Assembly (NCBI RefSeq): GCF_009765755.1
Contig: NZ_LMUV01000011.1
Span: forward strand, 1,561,286 to 1,625,285
Direction of reading: 5' to 3'
Source of the DNA: Rhodanobacter sp. L36
GTDB taxonomy: Bacteria > Pseudomonadota > Gammaproteobacteria > Xanthomonadales > Rhodanobacteraceae
DNA: 64,000 nucleotides
Position 1 is the stretch's first letter. Each line of letters opens with the position of its first letter. A model generated the notes under the pieces. That model ran no database searches and was not told the origin of the DNA. It saw nothing but the letters and a program-made list of their open reading frames with translations. This document shows positions 34,842 to 43,887 of this stretch, in pieces. Position numbers and translations under genes: made by a program.

Positions 34842-35128
34842 GCGTTCGTTCCTTCATGCAGTGCGCGTCCCACCACGATCGCGATCGCCTGCGGCGACAC
34901 GCCATACATCGTCACGTCGGCGCCGAGCGCGCTCTGCATCCTTTCGACGAGATCGGCTTCGGTGGATTGTGTCGCCTGCCCCTCGAGCGCCGCGTTGATG
35001 GCTTGCAGCGCGCTGTCGGGTTCGAGAAAGAAATCGCCGCTGAGCTGCACGTCGGCGATGCGGCCCTCGCGGACTTCGAGATCGATCACGACCAGTTTGC
35101 CGCCGGGCATCTTGTATTCGCCGTGCAT
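34838..35128 (-). CDS. lplB: Lipoate-protein ligase accessory subunit (LplB-like)
   Basis: The 96-residue protein matches the lipoate ligase C-terminal domain: YKMPGGKLVVIDLEV, then GDFFLEPDSALQAIN. In Thermoplasma and some bacteria this domain is a separate subunit needed for lipoate activation. It overlaps the start of the catalytic-subunit gene by 4 bases, so the two are made together. The symbol follows the Thermoplasma usage. Confidence 0.8.
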   Translation of the reverse strand: MHGEYKMPGGKLVVIDLEVREGRIADVQLSGDFFLEPDSALQAINAALEGQATQSTEADLVERMQSALGADVTMYGVSPQAIAIVVGRALHEGTNA

Positions 35129-35201
35129 GGCTGACCATCCTCAGGGGGACGGAAGAATTGTGATCCCACTCCCCGCGTGTGTCTCGCGCGGGAATCAGTC
35201 A

Positions 35202-35660
35202 TCAGTGACCGTGGAAGCGCCCCGTTTCGCCGCCGATGGAAATGCTCATGCCGCCGGTCGGGTGATCGCAACTGCCGAAGGCCTGGCTCAGGTTTACTTC
35301 GCCGCCGCTCCACGAACCGCTGCCGCCGTGGCTGGCGCTGACCATACCGGTACTCACGCTGCCGTGCATCTGTGGCTGGTTGTATTTGGAATCGTCGCAC
35401 TCGGTGGTGCTGTCGTCGACCACGCGTGTGTCGTTTTCGATCTTGCCGCTGGTGTCGCCGTAGTAGACACCCGGCGCAGTGGAGCTGCCGGCGGGTTTCG
35501 CCGCGCTGGAACTCGATGCGGGTACGGACGCATGTGCGCTGGCTGTTGTCGCACTGCTTGGCGGCAGCTTGAGGTTCAGCGGTTTGCCGGCTGTCTGCGC
35601 GAAGGCGGAAGTGACGAGCAGGCCGGTGGCCACGGCAAGGGAAAGCTGTTTGACGTTCAT
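35202..35660 (-). CDS. Exported low-complexity protein, unknown function
   Basis: A 152-residue protein from ATG 35660 with GGAG upstream. The signal peptide ends at SAFA; a Ser/Ala-rich linker (about residues 30-70) precedes a Gly/Ser/His-rich domain with two Cys (TTECDDSKY, GSCDHPTGG). No family is recognised. Confidence 0.65.
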   Translation of the reverse strand: MNVKQLSLAVATGLLVTSAFAQTAGKPLNLKLPPSSATTASAHASVPASSSSAAKPAGSSTAPGVYYGDTSGKIENDTRVVDDSTTECDDSKYNQPQMHGSVSTGMVSASHGGSGSWSGGEVNLSQAFGSCDHPTGGMSISIGGETGRFHGH

Positions 35661-35761
35661 GGAAACTCCGGGTCCTGCCTGTCCAACGCACGATGGCACA
35701 AGGGCGTGCACATCATGCGCTTCGAACCCGTCAAGGCCCGGTTAGTTCCTGAGCCGGGTTC

Positions 35762-38002
35762 TCAGCTGGTCGTCTCGATCCGCTCCACACGACGCAAGCC
35801 ACGCGGCAACAGCCCGCCGCGCGTGGCGCGATTGCCGCCGTATTCGACCAGGTCCGACCACTTCAGGGTCAGCTTGCGCTGGCCGGCGTAGAGCGTCACT
35901 TCACCCTTGCCCTCGCTGACCACCGCCACACCGGCCACGCGTTCGTCGCCGCTGGCGAGCTTGGCCTTGGGCACCTCGATCAGCTTGTTGCCCTTGCCCT
36001 TGTCGAGTTCCGGCAGTTCGGCGACCGAGAACATCAGCAGGTGACCTTCGGTAGTGACTACCACGATGCGGTCGCGCGACGGGTCGGCGCTGATCGCCGG
36101 CGCCAGCACCTTGGCGTGATCTCCCAGGCTGATGATCTGCTTGCCCGCCTTGTTGCGCCCCGTGAGCGCTTCGAAGCGGGTGACAAAACCATAGCCATGA
36201 TCGGTAGCGAGGATCAGCCGCGTATCGTTATCGCCGGCGATCACGGCGTCGAAACTCGCGCCAGCGGTCGGGCTGAAGCGGCCCGTCAGCGGCTCGCCGT
36301 TGCCGCGCGCCGAAGGCAACGTGTGCGCCGGCGTGGAATAGCTGCGCCCAGTGGAATCGATGAACGCGACTTGTTGCGTGGTGCGCGCCTTCACCGCGGC
36401 CAGCAGGCCGTCGCCTTCGCGATAGTTGAGGCCGTCGGCGTCGATGTCGTGACCTTTGGCGGCGCGCGCCCAGCCTTTCAGGCTCAGCACCACGGTGACC
36501 GGTTCACTCACCACTAGCGCGCTTTCATCCAGCGCCTGCGCGGCTTCGCGCTGCACCAGCGGCGAGCGGCGATCGTCGCCGAATTTCGCAGCATCGGCGC
36601 GCAGCTCATCCTTGATCAGGCTCTTGAGCTTGGCTGGTGATTTCAGCAGCACGTTGATTTTCGCGCGCTCTTCTTCGAGCTGGTCGCGCTCGGCGCTGAT
36701 CTTCATTTCCTCCAGCCGCGCCAGCTGACGCAGGCGGGTTTCGAGAATGTAGTCGGCTTGTTCGTCCGATAATTTGAAGCGCGCGATCAGCACCGGTTTG
36801 GGCTCGTCCTCGCTGCGCACGATGCGGATCACTTCATCGAGATTGAGATATGCAATGCGCAACGCCTCAAGCAAATGCAGTCGTCGCTCGACCTTGCCCA
36901 AACGATGTTCGAGGCGCTTGGTGACTGTGCTGGTGCGGAACGCCAACCACTCGGTAAGGATGCGCTTGAGGTCCTTCACCGCCGGACGGCCGTCCAGACC
37001 GATCATGTTGAGATTGACGCGGAAACTCTTTTCCAGATCGGTGGTGGCGAAAAGATGCTGCATGGTTTCGTCGGCATCGACGCGGTTCGAACGCGGCACG
37101 ATGACGAGGCGGATCGGATTTTCGTGATCGGATTCGTCGCGCAGGTCTTCGATCATCGGCAGTTTTTTAGCGCGCATCTGTGCGGCGATCTGCTCGAGGA
37201 TCTTCGACGGGCTGACCTGGTGCGGCAACGCGGTGATCACGATGTTGCTTTCCTCGCGCTGGTACACCGCGCGGGCGCGCACCGAGCCGCCGCCGGTCTG
37301 GTACATCGCCAGCAGGTCCGCGCGCGGTGTGATGATTTCCGCTTCGGTCGGGTAGTCCGGTCCGCGCACATGCTCGAAAAGATCCGCGACGGTCGCGGCC
37401 GGATCATCCAGAAGGCGGATGCACGCGCTGACCAGCTCGCGCAGGTTGTGCGGCGGGATGTCGGTCGCCATGCCCACCGCGATGCCCATCGAGCCGTTGA
37501 GCAGCACGTGAGGTATGCGCGCCGGCAACCAGCTCGGTTCGTCCATGGTGCCGTCGAAATTCGGCACCCAGTCGACCGTGCCCTGACCAAGTTCGCCGAG
37601 CAGCGCCTCGGCGATCGGGCTGAGCTTGCTTTCGGTGTAGCGCATCGCGGCAAAACTTTTCGGATCGTCCGGGGAACCGAAATTGCCTTGGCCGTCGACC
37701 AGCGGATAGCGATACGAAAACGGCTGCGCCATCAGCACCATCGCTTCGTAGCACGAGCTGTCGCCATGCGGATGAAACTTGCCGATCACGTCGCCGATGG
37801 TGCGCGCGGATTTTTTCGGCTTGGCCGTGGCGGCGAGGCCCAGCTCGCTCATCGCGTAGATGATGCGCCGCTGCACCGGTTTGAGGCCGTCGCCGACAAA
37901 CGGCAGTGCGCGATCCAGCACCACGTACATCGAGTAATCGAGATACGCCCGTTCGGCGTATTCCTTCAGCGGGATCTGTTCGTAATTGGCTTGCAGGTTC
38001 AT
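35762..38002 (-). CDS. parC: DNA topoisomerase IV subunit A
   Basis: The 746-residue protein is close to E. coli ParC (752). The active-site Tyr122 is in AAMRYTESK, and the quinolone-resistance region reads [10 protein letters not shown] with Ser82 and Glu86 at the positions of E. coli Ser80 and Glu84, i.e. the susceptible-type residues. A C-terminal beta-pinwheel begins near residue 500. ParC with ParE decatenates replicated chromosomes. ATG 38002 fits; the frame extension upstream is not supported. Confidence 0.96.
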   Translation of the reverse strand: MNLQANYEQIPLKEYAERAYLDYSMYVVLDRALPFVGDGLKPVQRRIIYAMSELGLAATAKPKKSARTIGDVIGKFHPHGDSSCYEAMVLMAQPFSYRYPLVDGQGNFGSPDDPKSFAAMRYTESKLSPIAEALLGELGQGTVDWVPNFDGTMDEPSWLPARIPHVLLNGSMGIAVGMATDIPPHNLRELVSACIRLLDDPAATVADLFEHVRGPDYPTEAEIITPRADLLAMYQTGGGSVRARAVYQREESNIVITALPHQVSPSKILEQIAAQMRAKKLPMIEDLRDESDHENPIRLVIVPRSNRVDADETMQHLFATTDLEKSFRVNLNMIGLDGRPAVKDLKRILTEWLAFRTSTVTKRLEHRLGKVERRLHLLEALRIAYLNLDEVIRIVRSEDEPKPVLIARFKLSDEQADYILETRLRQLARLEEMKISAERDQLEEERAKINVLLKSPAKLKSLIKDELRADAAKFGDDRRSPLVQREAAQALDESALVVSEPVTVVLSLKGWARAAKGHDIDADGLNYREGDGLLAAVKARTTQQVAFIDSTGRSYSTPAHTLPSARGNGEPLTGRFSPTAGASFDAVIAGDNDTRLILATDHGYGFVTRFEALTGRNKAGKQIISLGDHAKVLAPAISADPSRDRIVVVTTEGHLLMFSVAELPELDKGKGNKLIEVPKAKLASGDERVAGVAVVSEGKGEVTLYAGQRKLTLKWSDLVEYGGNRATRGGLLPRGLRRVERIETTS

Positions 38003-38143
38003 GCGGAAAACATCGTTCGATGGCGCGCAGGTTGCGCGGATAACCGGACGATGGTGCCAGAAAGCGCCAGGACCGTGTAGCAGCAATGCGGTTTGCCACG
38101 GCGCAGCGCTTGCATCGGCGACAGTTCGCGCCCGCGCGTTTCG

Positions 38144-39016
38144 CTATTCGCGAACCGACGCGACGCCGAGCTTTTTCAGTTGAACCTGCACGCTGTCTGG
38201 CCCTGCGAGATGCGCGGCGCCGATGGCGATGAAGATCACGCCCGGTTGTTTCATCATCGCGGCGATTTTTCCGGCCCACGTCTGGTTGCGCTCGACGATC
38301 AAGCGCCGATAAAGCATGGGTTCTTTCTGACGCAGGTCTTCGTCTTCGAGCCTCGCGATGGTGGCGGTGTCGCCGTTCTTCCACGCGTCGATGAGTTGGG
38401 TGAGTTCGATCGCGTCCTTGTCGGCGTCGCGCAATGTCGATCGCAGAAACGCCAGCTGCATGTCCTGCGGAAGCTGCGCGAGAAACCGGATTTGCTGCTC
38501 CGCGGTTTCGAGTCCGAGCACATTTTTCCCGGCGGCGATCATCTGCACCTTCAACTGCTTGTCCACACCCTGCTCGGGGTCGAGTCCGGCCTTCAGCAAC
38601 GGCGCCGCCGCCAGCGTCAATGCAGCGAGCCACGGTCGCATCACCGAGAGCGCCTGTGCGCCACCGGGGACGCCGGCTTTTTCAGCGGCGGCATTCAATT
38701 GCAGCATTTCCGAGTGCGGCAGCAGGCTCGGCAGCGGATGTGTCGTGTCGATGCCGTAGCGCATCACCAGCGCCATCATGTTCGCCTGATTGTCGTCGGT
38801 CAGTTCGATGTACAGCGTGCCGCTGTCCGTTATCGCCTTGTCGAGCATCGGGTTACGCCAATGCGTGTCGTTCGGCAGCAGGTGAACCGTGCCAAACAAG
38901 TAGACGGTGGCGTTTGCGTTCTTCACTACCCACAGCGCCGGTTTCGCGAATGTCGGCAGGCTGATCAGGAGCAGGGTGAAGCCGGCGAGCGCGCGCGCGG
39001 GGAACGAAGTTTTCAT
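38144..39016 (-). CDS. TraB/GumN-family exported protein
   Basis: The 290-residue protein has a signal peptide (cleavage near TFAKP) and the family motifs YLFGTVHLLPND, LYIELTDDN, GKNVLGLETAEQQ and a C-terminal AIGAAHLAG. The conserved GTVH and GAAHL histidines resemble Tiki-type metallopeptidases; in Xanthomonas the family includes GumN. The exact role is unknown. Confidence 0.85.
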   Translation of the reverse strand: MKTSFPARALAGFTLLLISLPTFAKPALWVVKNANATVYLFGTVHLLPNDTHWRNPMLDKAITDSGTLYIELTDDNQANMMALVMRYGIDTTHPLPSLLPHSEMLQLNAAAEKAGVPGGAQALSVMRPWLAALTLAAAPLLKAGLDPEQGVDKQLKVQMIAAGKNVLGLETAEQQIRFLAQLPQDMQLAFLRSTLRDADKDAIELTQLIDAWKNGDTATIARLEDEDLRQKEPMLYRRLIVERNQTWAGKIAAMMKQPGVIFIAIGAAHLAGPDSVQVQLKKLGVASVRE

Positions 39017-39060
39017 GTTCGCAGTGTCACGGCAAGCGCGGCTTGATTCAATCCGCGAAT

Positions 39061-39537
39061 TCAATCCGGCGTTGTTCGAAGTTCGCGCGTCATGAACACG
39101 TTGTACGGGTCTTCGACGTAATCGCCGAAAGGTTTGCAGAATACGAATCCGAATTTTGCGTAGAGCTGATGCGCCGGCGCGAACGCGGACGCCGAACCGG
39201 TTTCAAGGCTGAGTCTCTGATAGCCGCGGCGCTCGGCCTCGTCGAGCAGATGCTGCATCAATGCGGCAGCCACACCCTTGCGCAAGTGCGTCGTGGCCGT
39301 GCGCATGGACTTCACTTCGCCATGAGCTGAATCAAGTTGCTTCAGCGCTGCACAGCCCAGCAAGGCGTCGCCGTGCCACGCACTCCAGAACGTGATGTCC
39401 GGCTGGCGCAGCGCATCGAGATCGAGCGCATGAATGCTTTCAGGCGGCGAATGCAGAGTCATGCTCTGCAGATGTTCCTGCAGGAGCTGGATGACTGCAG
39501 GATGCGTGAGGTCGTCGGTGCGGATGCTCGTGGTCAT
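39061..39537 (-). CDS. GNAT-family N-acetyltransferase
   Basis: A 158-residue protein with the acetyl-CoA-binding region HLRKGVAAALMQHLLDEAER and motif B AHQLYAKFGFVFCKPFGDY, close to small acetyltransferases of the PhnO/Rim type. The longer open frame upstream is not used because it crosses the next gene. Acceptor unknown. Confidence 0.8.
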   Translation of the reverse strand: MTTSIRTDDLTHPAVIQLLQEHLQSMTLHSPPESIHALDLDALRQPDITFWSAWHGDALLGCAALKQLDSAHGEVKSMRTATTHLRKGVAAALMQHLLDEAERRGYQRLSLETGSASAFAPAHQLYAKFGFVFCKPFGDYVEDPYNVFMTRELRTTPD

Positions 39538-39557
39538 GTCGATGAATTTACGAGGCG

Positions 39558-40583
39558 TTACTGCGCCTCGATCCCGCGCAAAAACCCGATCAGCCCATCG
39601 AAATACGTCCTCTGATCGTCGTACATCGCCAGATGACTTCCTTTCGGGCACAGCAGGAACTGACCGTGTGGCAGTTTCTTCGCCATGGAGGCCATGTACG
39701 CAGGATCCATGGTGTCGTAGCGGGCGCCGATGACGAGGGTGGGGACGGTGATGCGATGGAGATCCTTGCTGCGGTCCCATTGTTCGAGGCGGCCGCTGGC
39801 GCCGAGTTCGCTGGGGCCTTGCATCAGCGTGTAGACCTGCTTGTTCATGTGACCGAAGGAGCGCGTGACCGGTTCGGGCCACTGGTCGGCGGGCATGCGC
39901 AGTACATGTTGCTCGTAGTGCATGGTGTCGAGGATCTGCATGTAGCGCGGATCGTCGGTCTTGTGTTCGGCTTCCAGCTGCTTCACTTCGGCGAGCTGCT
40001 TTTGATCCATCGCCGGCATCAGCACATTCTTCGCGTAGGCGTTGTACGCGGGGATCGAATCCATCATGTTGGAAATGATCAGGCACTTCAGGTGCTGCTG
40101 GTATTTCAGCGCGTATTCCATCGCGAGGATGCCGCCCCAGGACTGACCGAGCAGGCAGAAGTTGTCGCTGTCCAGATGCAATGCCTCGCGCACCTGCTCC
40201 ACTTCATCGACGAAGCGATCGGTGGTCCACAGCGACGTGTCGGTGGGCTGGTCGCTGTACGCGGAACCGAGCTGGTCGTAGTAGTAATACTCGATGCCGG
40301 CGGCGGGCAGGTAACTGTCGAAGGCTTCAAAGTATTCGTGCGTGGCACCGGGGCCGCCGTGCAGCAACAGCACCTTGAGCTTCGGGTTGTTGCCGATGCG
40401 CTTGGTCCAGACGCGAAATTTTCCCTTGGGCGTGTTGATGGTGATCATCTTCACGCCGCCGCTCAGCACGTCGCTCTGGCCGGCGTTGTCGAAATATTTG
40501 GAAGGCTGGGTGTTGGTGGCCGCAGCGCAGTAGGTGATACCAAAACCGACAACGGCCAGCAGACAAAGCAATACGGATTTCAT
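39558..40583 (-). CDS. Exported proline-iminopeptidase-like alpha/beta hydrolase (S33)
   Basis: The 341-residue protein has a signal peptide (cleavage near YCAAA), the oxyanion motif HGGPG (about residue 75), nucleophile motif GQSWGG (about 146-151), a helical cap, and a C-terminal His in PKGSHLAMYDD. This is the proline iminopeptidase/tricorn-factor family, which removes N-terminal proline from short peptides. GGGGGAAG precedes the ATG. Periplasmic location inferred. Confidence 0.85.
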   Translation of the reverse strand: MKSVLLCLLAVVGFGITYCAAATNTQPSKYFDNAGQSDVLSGGVKMITINTPKGKFRVWTKRIGNNPKLKVLLLHGGPGATHEYFEAFDSYLPAAGIEYYYYDQLGSAYSDQPTDTSLWTTDRFVDEVEQVREALHLDSDNFCLLGQSWGGILAMEYALKYQQHLKCLIISNMMDSIPAYNAYAKNVLMPAMDQKQLAEVKQLEAEHKTDDPRYMQILDTMHYEQHVLRMPADQWPEPVTRSFGHMNKQVYTLMQGPSELGASGRLEQWDRSKDLHRITVPTLVIGARYDTMDPAYMASMAKKLPHGQFLLCPKGSHLAMYDDQRTYFDGLIGFLRGIEAQ

Positions 40584-40658
40584 CGCGACTTCCCCCGATA
40601 CGAAATCAAGTCCGCACTATCCGCCGGCACGGCAGCGGCCGCAATGCTGCGGGATCGT

Positions 40659-41777
40659 TCAGCGCGGCACGCGATAGCCGCCGGCAACGCCGTGCGGGCT
40701 TAAAGTCAGTTGCCACAGTTGATCGCGGCGGCTGCGAAACACGGCCGACGATACGGCGAGGTAATAGCGCCACATGCGTCGGAAGCGCTCGTCATAGTTT
40801 GCGGAAAGCGTCGGCCAGGCGGTTTCAAAGTTGGTGTTCCACGCGGTGAGCGTGAGGTCGTAGTCGGTGCCGAAGTTGTGCCAGTCCTCGACCACGAACA
40901 GACCTTCCAGCGCGCTGGCAACCTGGCTGGCGGCGGGAATCATCGAGTTGGGGAAAATGTATTTCTCGATCCACGGATCGGTTTGCGCGGGCGCGCCGTT
41001 GCTGCCGATGCTGTGCAGGAGCGACAGGCCATCGTCTTTCAGGCAGCGCCGCACGGCTTCGAAATACGTGCCGTAATTCTTGCCGCCGACGTGTTCGAAC
41101 ATGCCGATGGAATACACGGCGTCGAATGCTTCGTCGATCTCGCGGTAATCCTGCAGCCGGATTTCGATCGGCAGGCCGGCGCAGAGTTCGCGCGCGAATG
41201 CCGCCTGCTGTTTCGACACGGTGATGCCGACGCCTTGCACGCCGTAGTGTTCCGCCGCGTATTTCAGCGCTTCGCCCCAGCCGCAGCCGATGTCCAACAC
41301 GCGCTGGCCGGGCTGCAGTTGCAGCTTGCGGCAGATCAGATCGAGCTTGGCCGCCTGCGCGTCATCCAGATTGGTTGCCTCGGCCCAGTAACCGCATGAG
41401 TACACGAGACGCTTGCCGAGCATCGCCTGAAAAAGATCGTTGCCAAGGTCGTAATGCACCTTGCCGACTTCGAAAGCGCGCTCGCCTTTCTGCAAGTTGA
41501 AGAATCGCGCCTTGAGATGCGTGAGCAAGGTGTCCAGGGTTTTGAGTTCCTGATCGAGTCCGGCGGTGAGCAGTCGCGTGCACAAGCCGGGCAGATCATC
41601 GGCGTCCCACCAGCCGTCCATGTAGCCTTCGCCCAGGCCCAGCGAACCGTGTGCGAACACGCGCGCGTAGAGGCGATCGTCATGCACGCGAAGATCGATC
41701 GGCGCGTTGCCGTCGATGCGAATGCCGGCGTGTTCAAGCAGCGCGCTGGCACGGTTCTTCAGATCGTCCTGGCTCAT
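40659..41777 (-). CDS. cfa: Cyclopropane-fatty-acyl-phospholipid synthase
   Basis: The 372-residue protein (E. coli Cfa 382) has an N-terminal lipid-binding domain (LGLGEGYMDGWWD), the SAM site VLDIGCGWGEALKYAA (about residues 167-182) and VEHVGGKNY-like FEHVGGKNYGTY. It methylenates unsaturated acyl chains of membrane phospholipids using SAM, usually in stationary phase or acid stress. Confidence 0.93.
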   Translation of the reverse strand: MSQDDLKNRASALLEHAGIRIDGNAPIDLRVHDDRLYARVFAHGSLGLGEGYMDGWWDADDLPGLCTRLLTAGLDQELKTLDTLLTHLKARFFNLQKGERAFEVGKVHYDLGNDLFQAMLGKRLVYSCGYWAEATNLDDAQAAKLDLICRKLQLQPGQRVLDIGCGWGEALKYAAEHYGVQGVGITVSKQQAAFARELCAGLPIEIRLQDYREIDEAFDAVYSIGMFEHVGGKNYGTYFEAVRRCLKDDGLSLLHSIGSNGAPAQTDPWIEKYIFPNSMIPAASQVASALEGLFVVEDWHNFGTDYDLTLTAWNTNFETAWPTLSANYDERFRRMWRYYLAVSSAVFRSRRDQLWQLTLSPHGVAGGYRVPR

Positions 41778-41869
41778 GCATACCCCGAAGTTGAATGAGT
41801 GGTTTGGAAGCTGTTGATCTCGATCGAAAGCAGGTCAGCCGGAGGGCAAAAGCTCTGGCTTTGTTCTAT

Positions 41870-41899
41870 CCGTCATTCCTGCGAAGGCCGGAATGACGG
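41870..41899. repeat. REP-like palindrome between cfa and crcB
   Basis: CCGTCATTCC (41870-41879) and GGAATGACGG (41890-41899) form perfect 10-bp arms around TGCGAAGGCC. This closely resembles the CGTCATTCC-type extragenic palindromes scattered in many proteobacterial genomes. Confidence 0.75.
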
Positions 41900-41946
41900 C
41901 GAAGACGTTGCCGAAGCGCGTGCATACGCGGCGTCGACGCCGTCAT

Positions 41947-42351
41947 TCATGCGGCCACGCCAGTGACATGGCGAAGCACGCCGCGGGTCACGATGAGACC
42001 AAGAATAGTCATCGTCAGCGAGCCGATCACATGCACCGCCACATGCGCGCTGAACCACATGTACTGCTGGCGCAACAGCAGCGTGGTCGCTTCGGCTGAA
42101 AAACTGGAGAACGTGGTGAGCCCGCCGAGAAAGCCGGTGAACACCAGCAAGCGCCAGGCGAGTGGCAGCGCCTGGTAGTGGTCGAACAAACCCATCACGC
42201 AGCCCATGATCAGGCCGCCCGCGAGATTGGCCGCCAGCGTGCCCAAGGGCAGGGGAGCAAACAATGGATTGAGCAACAAGCTCAAGCCCCAGCGCAGCCA
42301 GCAGCCCAGCATGCCACCAACGCCAACAGCGAGAAATCCGGTAAAGCCCAC
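41947..42351 (-). CDS. crcB: Fluoride ion channel CrcB/FluC
   Basis: The 134-residue protein has four hydrophobic helices and the FluC signature GGLTTFSSFSAE (about residues 80-91), with GCWLRWG and LAANLAGG typical of the family. It forms a dimeric channel exporting fluoride. GTG 42351 is chosen because AGGAG lies 8 bases upstream and the length then fits. A fluoride riboswitch-like element precedes it. Confidence 0.88.
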   Translation of the reverse strand: MGFTGFLAVGVGGMLGCWLRWGLSLLLNPLFAPLPLGTLAANLAGGLIMGCVMGLFDHYQALPLAWRLLVFTGFLGGLTTFSSFSAEATTLLLRQQYMWFSAHVAVHVIGSLTMTILGLIVTRGVLRHVTGVAA

Positions 42352-42425
42352 GAGCGCGTCTCCTGACAATGGATGTGTCCGGGTTGCCGCGGCAGCAGGC
42401 GTGCCTGCGCCGCCGGAAACCGGTG

Positions 42426-42515
42426 GTGCAGGCATCATCAACCTCAACGTCGGACGAGAGGTGGTTCGCCTCGTGCCGTGAACCTGGCGCGAAGCGGGAG
42501 GAATGCCATCTCCCG
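42426..42515 (-). ncRNA. Probable fluoride riboswitch (crcB RNA motif)
   Basis: Reading leftward, GGGAGATGGCATTCCTCCC opens the element: GGGAG pairs with CTCCC, and the loop GGCAT can pair with ATGCC in the closing TTGATGATGCC. This is the arrangement of the known crcB motif (GAUG in the first hairpin, a long-range helix, and a closing UGAUG). The centre holds GGTTC/GAACC and CCTC/GAGG hairpins, longer than in the Thermotoga example. It lies about 75 bases before the crcB start. Identified by eye. Confidence 0.7.
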
Positions 42516-42611
42516 AAGGGCTCATCGTAGTCGATCCGCCAGCCCCGCAGTCAAGCGCGTCTGCGCACGATGGCCGTCTATACTCGCCCGGCCTCTTTCG
42601 CGATGTAGCCC

Positions 42612-43883
42612 ATGACGACCACCCTCCATCGCCACGCGCGACGCAGCCTGCCGTGGCTGTTGGCCGCATTGTCGATGATCGGACCGTTCTCGATCGATGC
42701 GGTGTTCCCGGCGTTTCCGTTGATCGGCGCGCGCTTCGGCGTGGACGACACGGCCTTGCAGCAGTTGATCAGCGTGTACCTGATCACGTACGCGACAATG
42801 AGCCTGTTCCATGGCGCCATCTCCGACGCGATCGGGCGCAAGCCGGTGATGATCGCGGGCATGGCGCTGTACGCACTGGCATCAGCGGGCGCCGCGCTCT
42901 CCACATCTTTCGCCATGCTGCTTGCGTGTCGCGGCTTGCAGGGTGTGAGCGCGGGTGCGGGGTTGGTGGTCGGGCGTGCGGTCATCCGCGACACGTTCGA
43001 GGGCGCTGATGCGCAGCGGCTGATGTCGCGGGTGATGATGATTTTCGGCGTGGCACCGGTGATCGCGCCGATGGTCGGCGCGCAACTGCTGCCGCTGGGC
43101 GGATGGCACGGCATCTTCTGGGTATTGACCGGCTTCACCACACTGCTCGCGTTTGCGCTGACGTGGTGGCTGGAAGAAAGTCATCCGCACGAACGACGCA
43201 CGCATTTCTCGCCGCGACCCTTGCTTGCGAGTTACGCGATGTTCTGTCGCGATCGTTCGTTCTGGCCGCTGCTGATTGCCAGCTCGGTGAATTTCGGCGG
43301 GCTGTTTCTGTACATCGCGTCGGCACCGCGCATCGTGCGCGAGTTGCTGCATCTGTCGGCGCAGGGATTCCCGTGGTTGTTCGTACCGGTGGTGCTCGGG
43401 CTGGTTGGCGGTGCGTGGTTGTCCGGTCGCATGGCCGAACGCTGCAGCGTGGCGCTCACGGTTCGAGTCGGTTACGTGGTGATGCTTCTCGCGTGCGTGC
43501 TGCACCTTGCGTGTGCGTTGATTTTTCCGTCGCCGCGGCTGCCGTGGTCGATGTTGCCACTGATCCTGCACGGCGTTGGCGTGCAGATCGTGTTTCCGAC
43601 CATCACGCTGTTGCTGCTCGACCGGTTTCCGCATCAGCGCGGCAACATTTCCTCGGTGCAGGCATTCGCCAGCTTGCTGATCAGCAGTGTCGTGGCCGGC
43701 GTGCTGTCGCCGTTGCTGTCGGTAAGCATGTTGCGCTTGGCGCTGGGTGCGTCGTCGTTGACGGTGATCGGTTTTGTGGCATGGCGTATCTATCGCGTCA
43801 TGACGCGTCATGCACTGGATGAAGCCGCGACACAGCCAGCGGCAGCCGTGATCCTGCAAGCGGAAATCTCGGAGCCGCGCTGA
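42612..43883 (+). CDS. Bcr/CflA-family multidrug MFS transporter
   Basis: The 423-residue protein has twelve predicted hydrophobic helices and the DHA1 pattern: FSIDAVFPAFP in helix 1, GAISDAIGRKPVM in loop 2-3, and RGLQGVSAGAGLVVGRAVIRD in helices 4-5, characteristic of Bcr/CflA drug:proton antiporters. It diverges from crcB; there is no sign of a shared promoter. Confidence 0.88.
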   Translation: MTTTLHRHARRSLPWLLAALSMIGPFSIDAVFPAFPLIGARFGVDDTALQQLISVYLITYATMSLFHGAISDAIGRKPVMIAGMALYALASAGAALSTSFAMLLACRGLQGVSAGAGLVVGRAVIRDTFEGADAQRLMSRVMMIFGVAPVIAPMVGAQLLPLGGWHGIFWVLTGFTTLLAFALTWWLEESHPHERRTHFSPRPLLASYAMFCRDRSFWPLLIASSVNFGGLFLYIASAPRIVRELLHLSAQGFPWLFVPVVLGLVGGAWLSGRMAERCSVALTVRVGYVVMLLACVLHLACALIFPSPRLPWSMLPLILHGVGVQIVFPTITLLLLDRFPHQRGNISSVQAFASLLISSVVAGVLSPLLSVSMLRLALGASSLTVIGFVAWRIYRVMTRHALDEAATQPAAAVILQAEISEPR

Positions 43884-43887
43884 ACGC

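Noticed and set aside
42355..42669. N-terminal extension of CrcB giving a 240-residue protein
   Set aside because: The extra codons translate the riboswitch-like leader; GTG 42351 has AGGAG and gives the family length.
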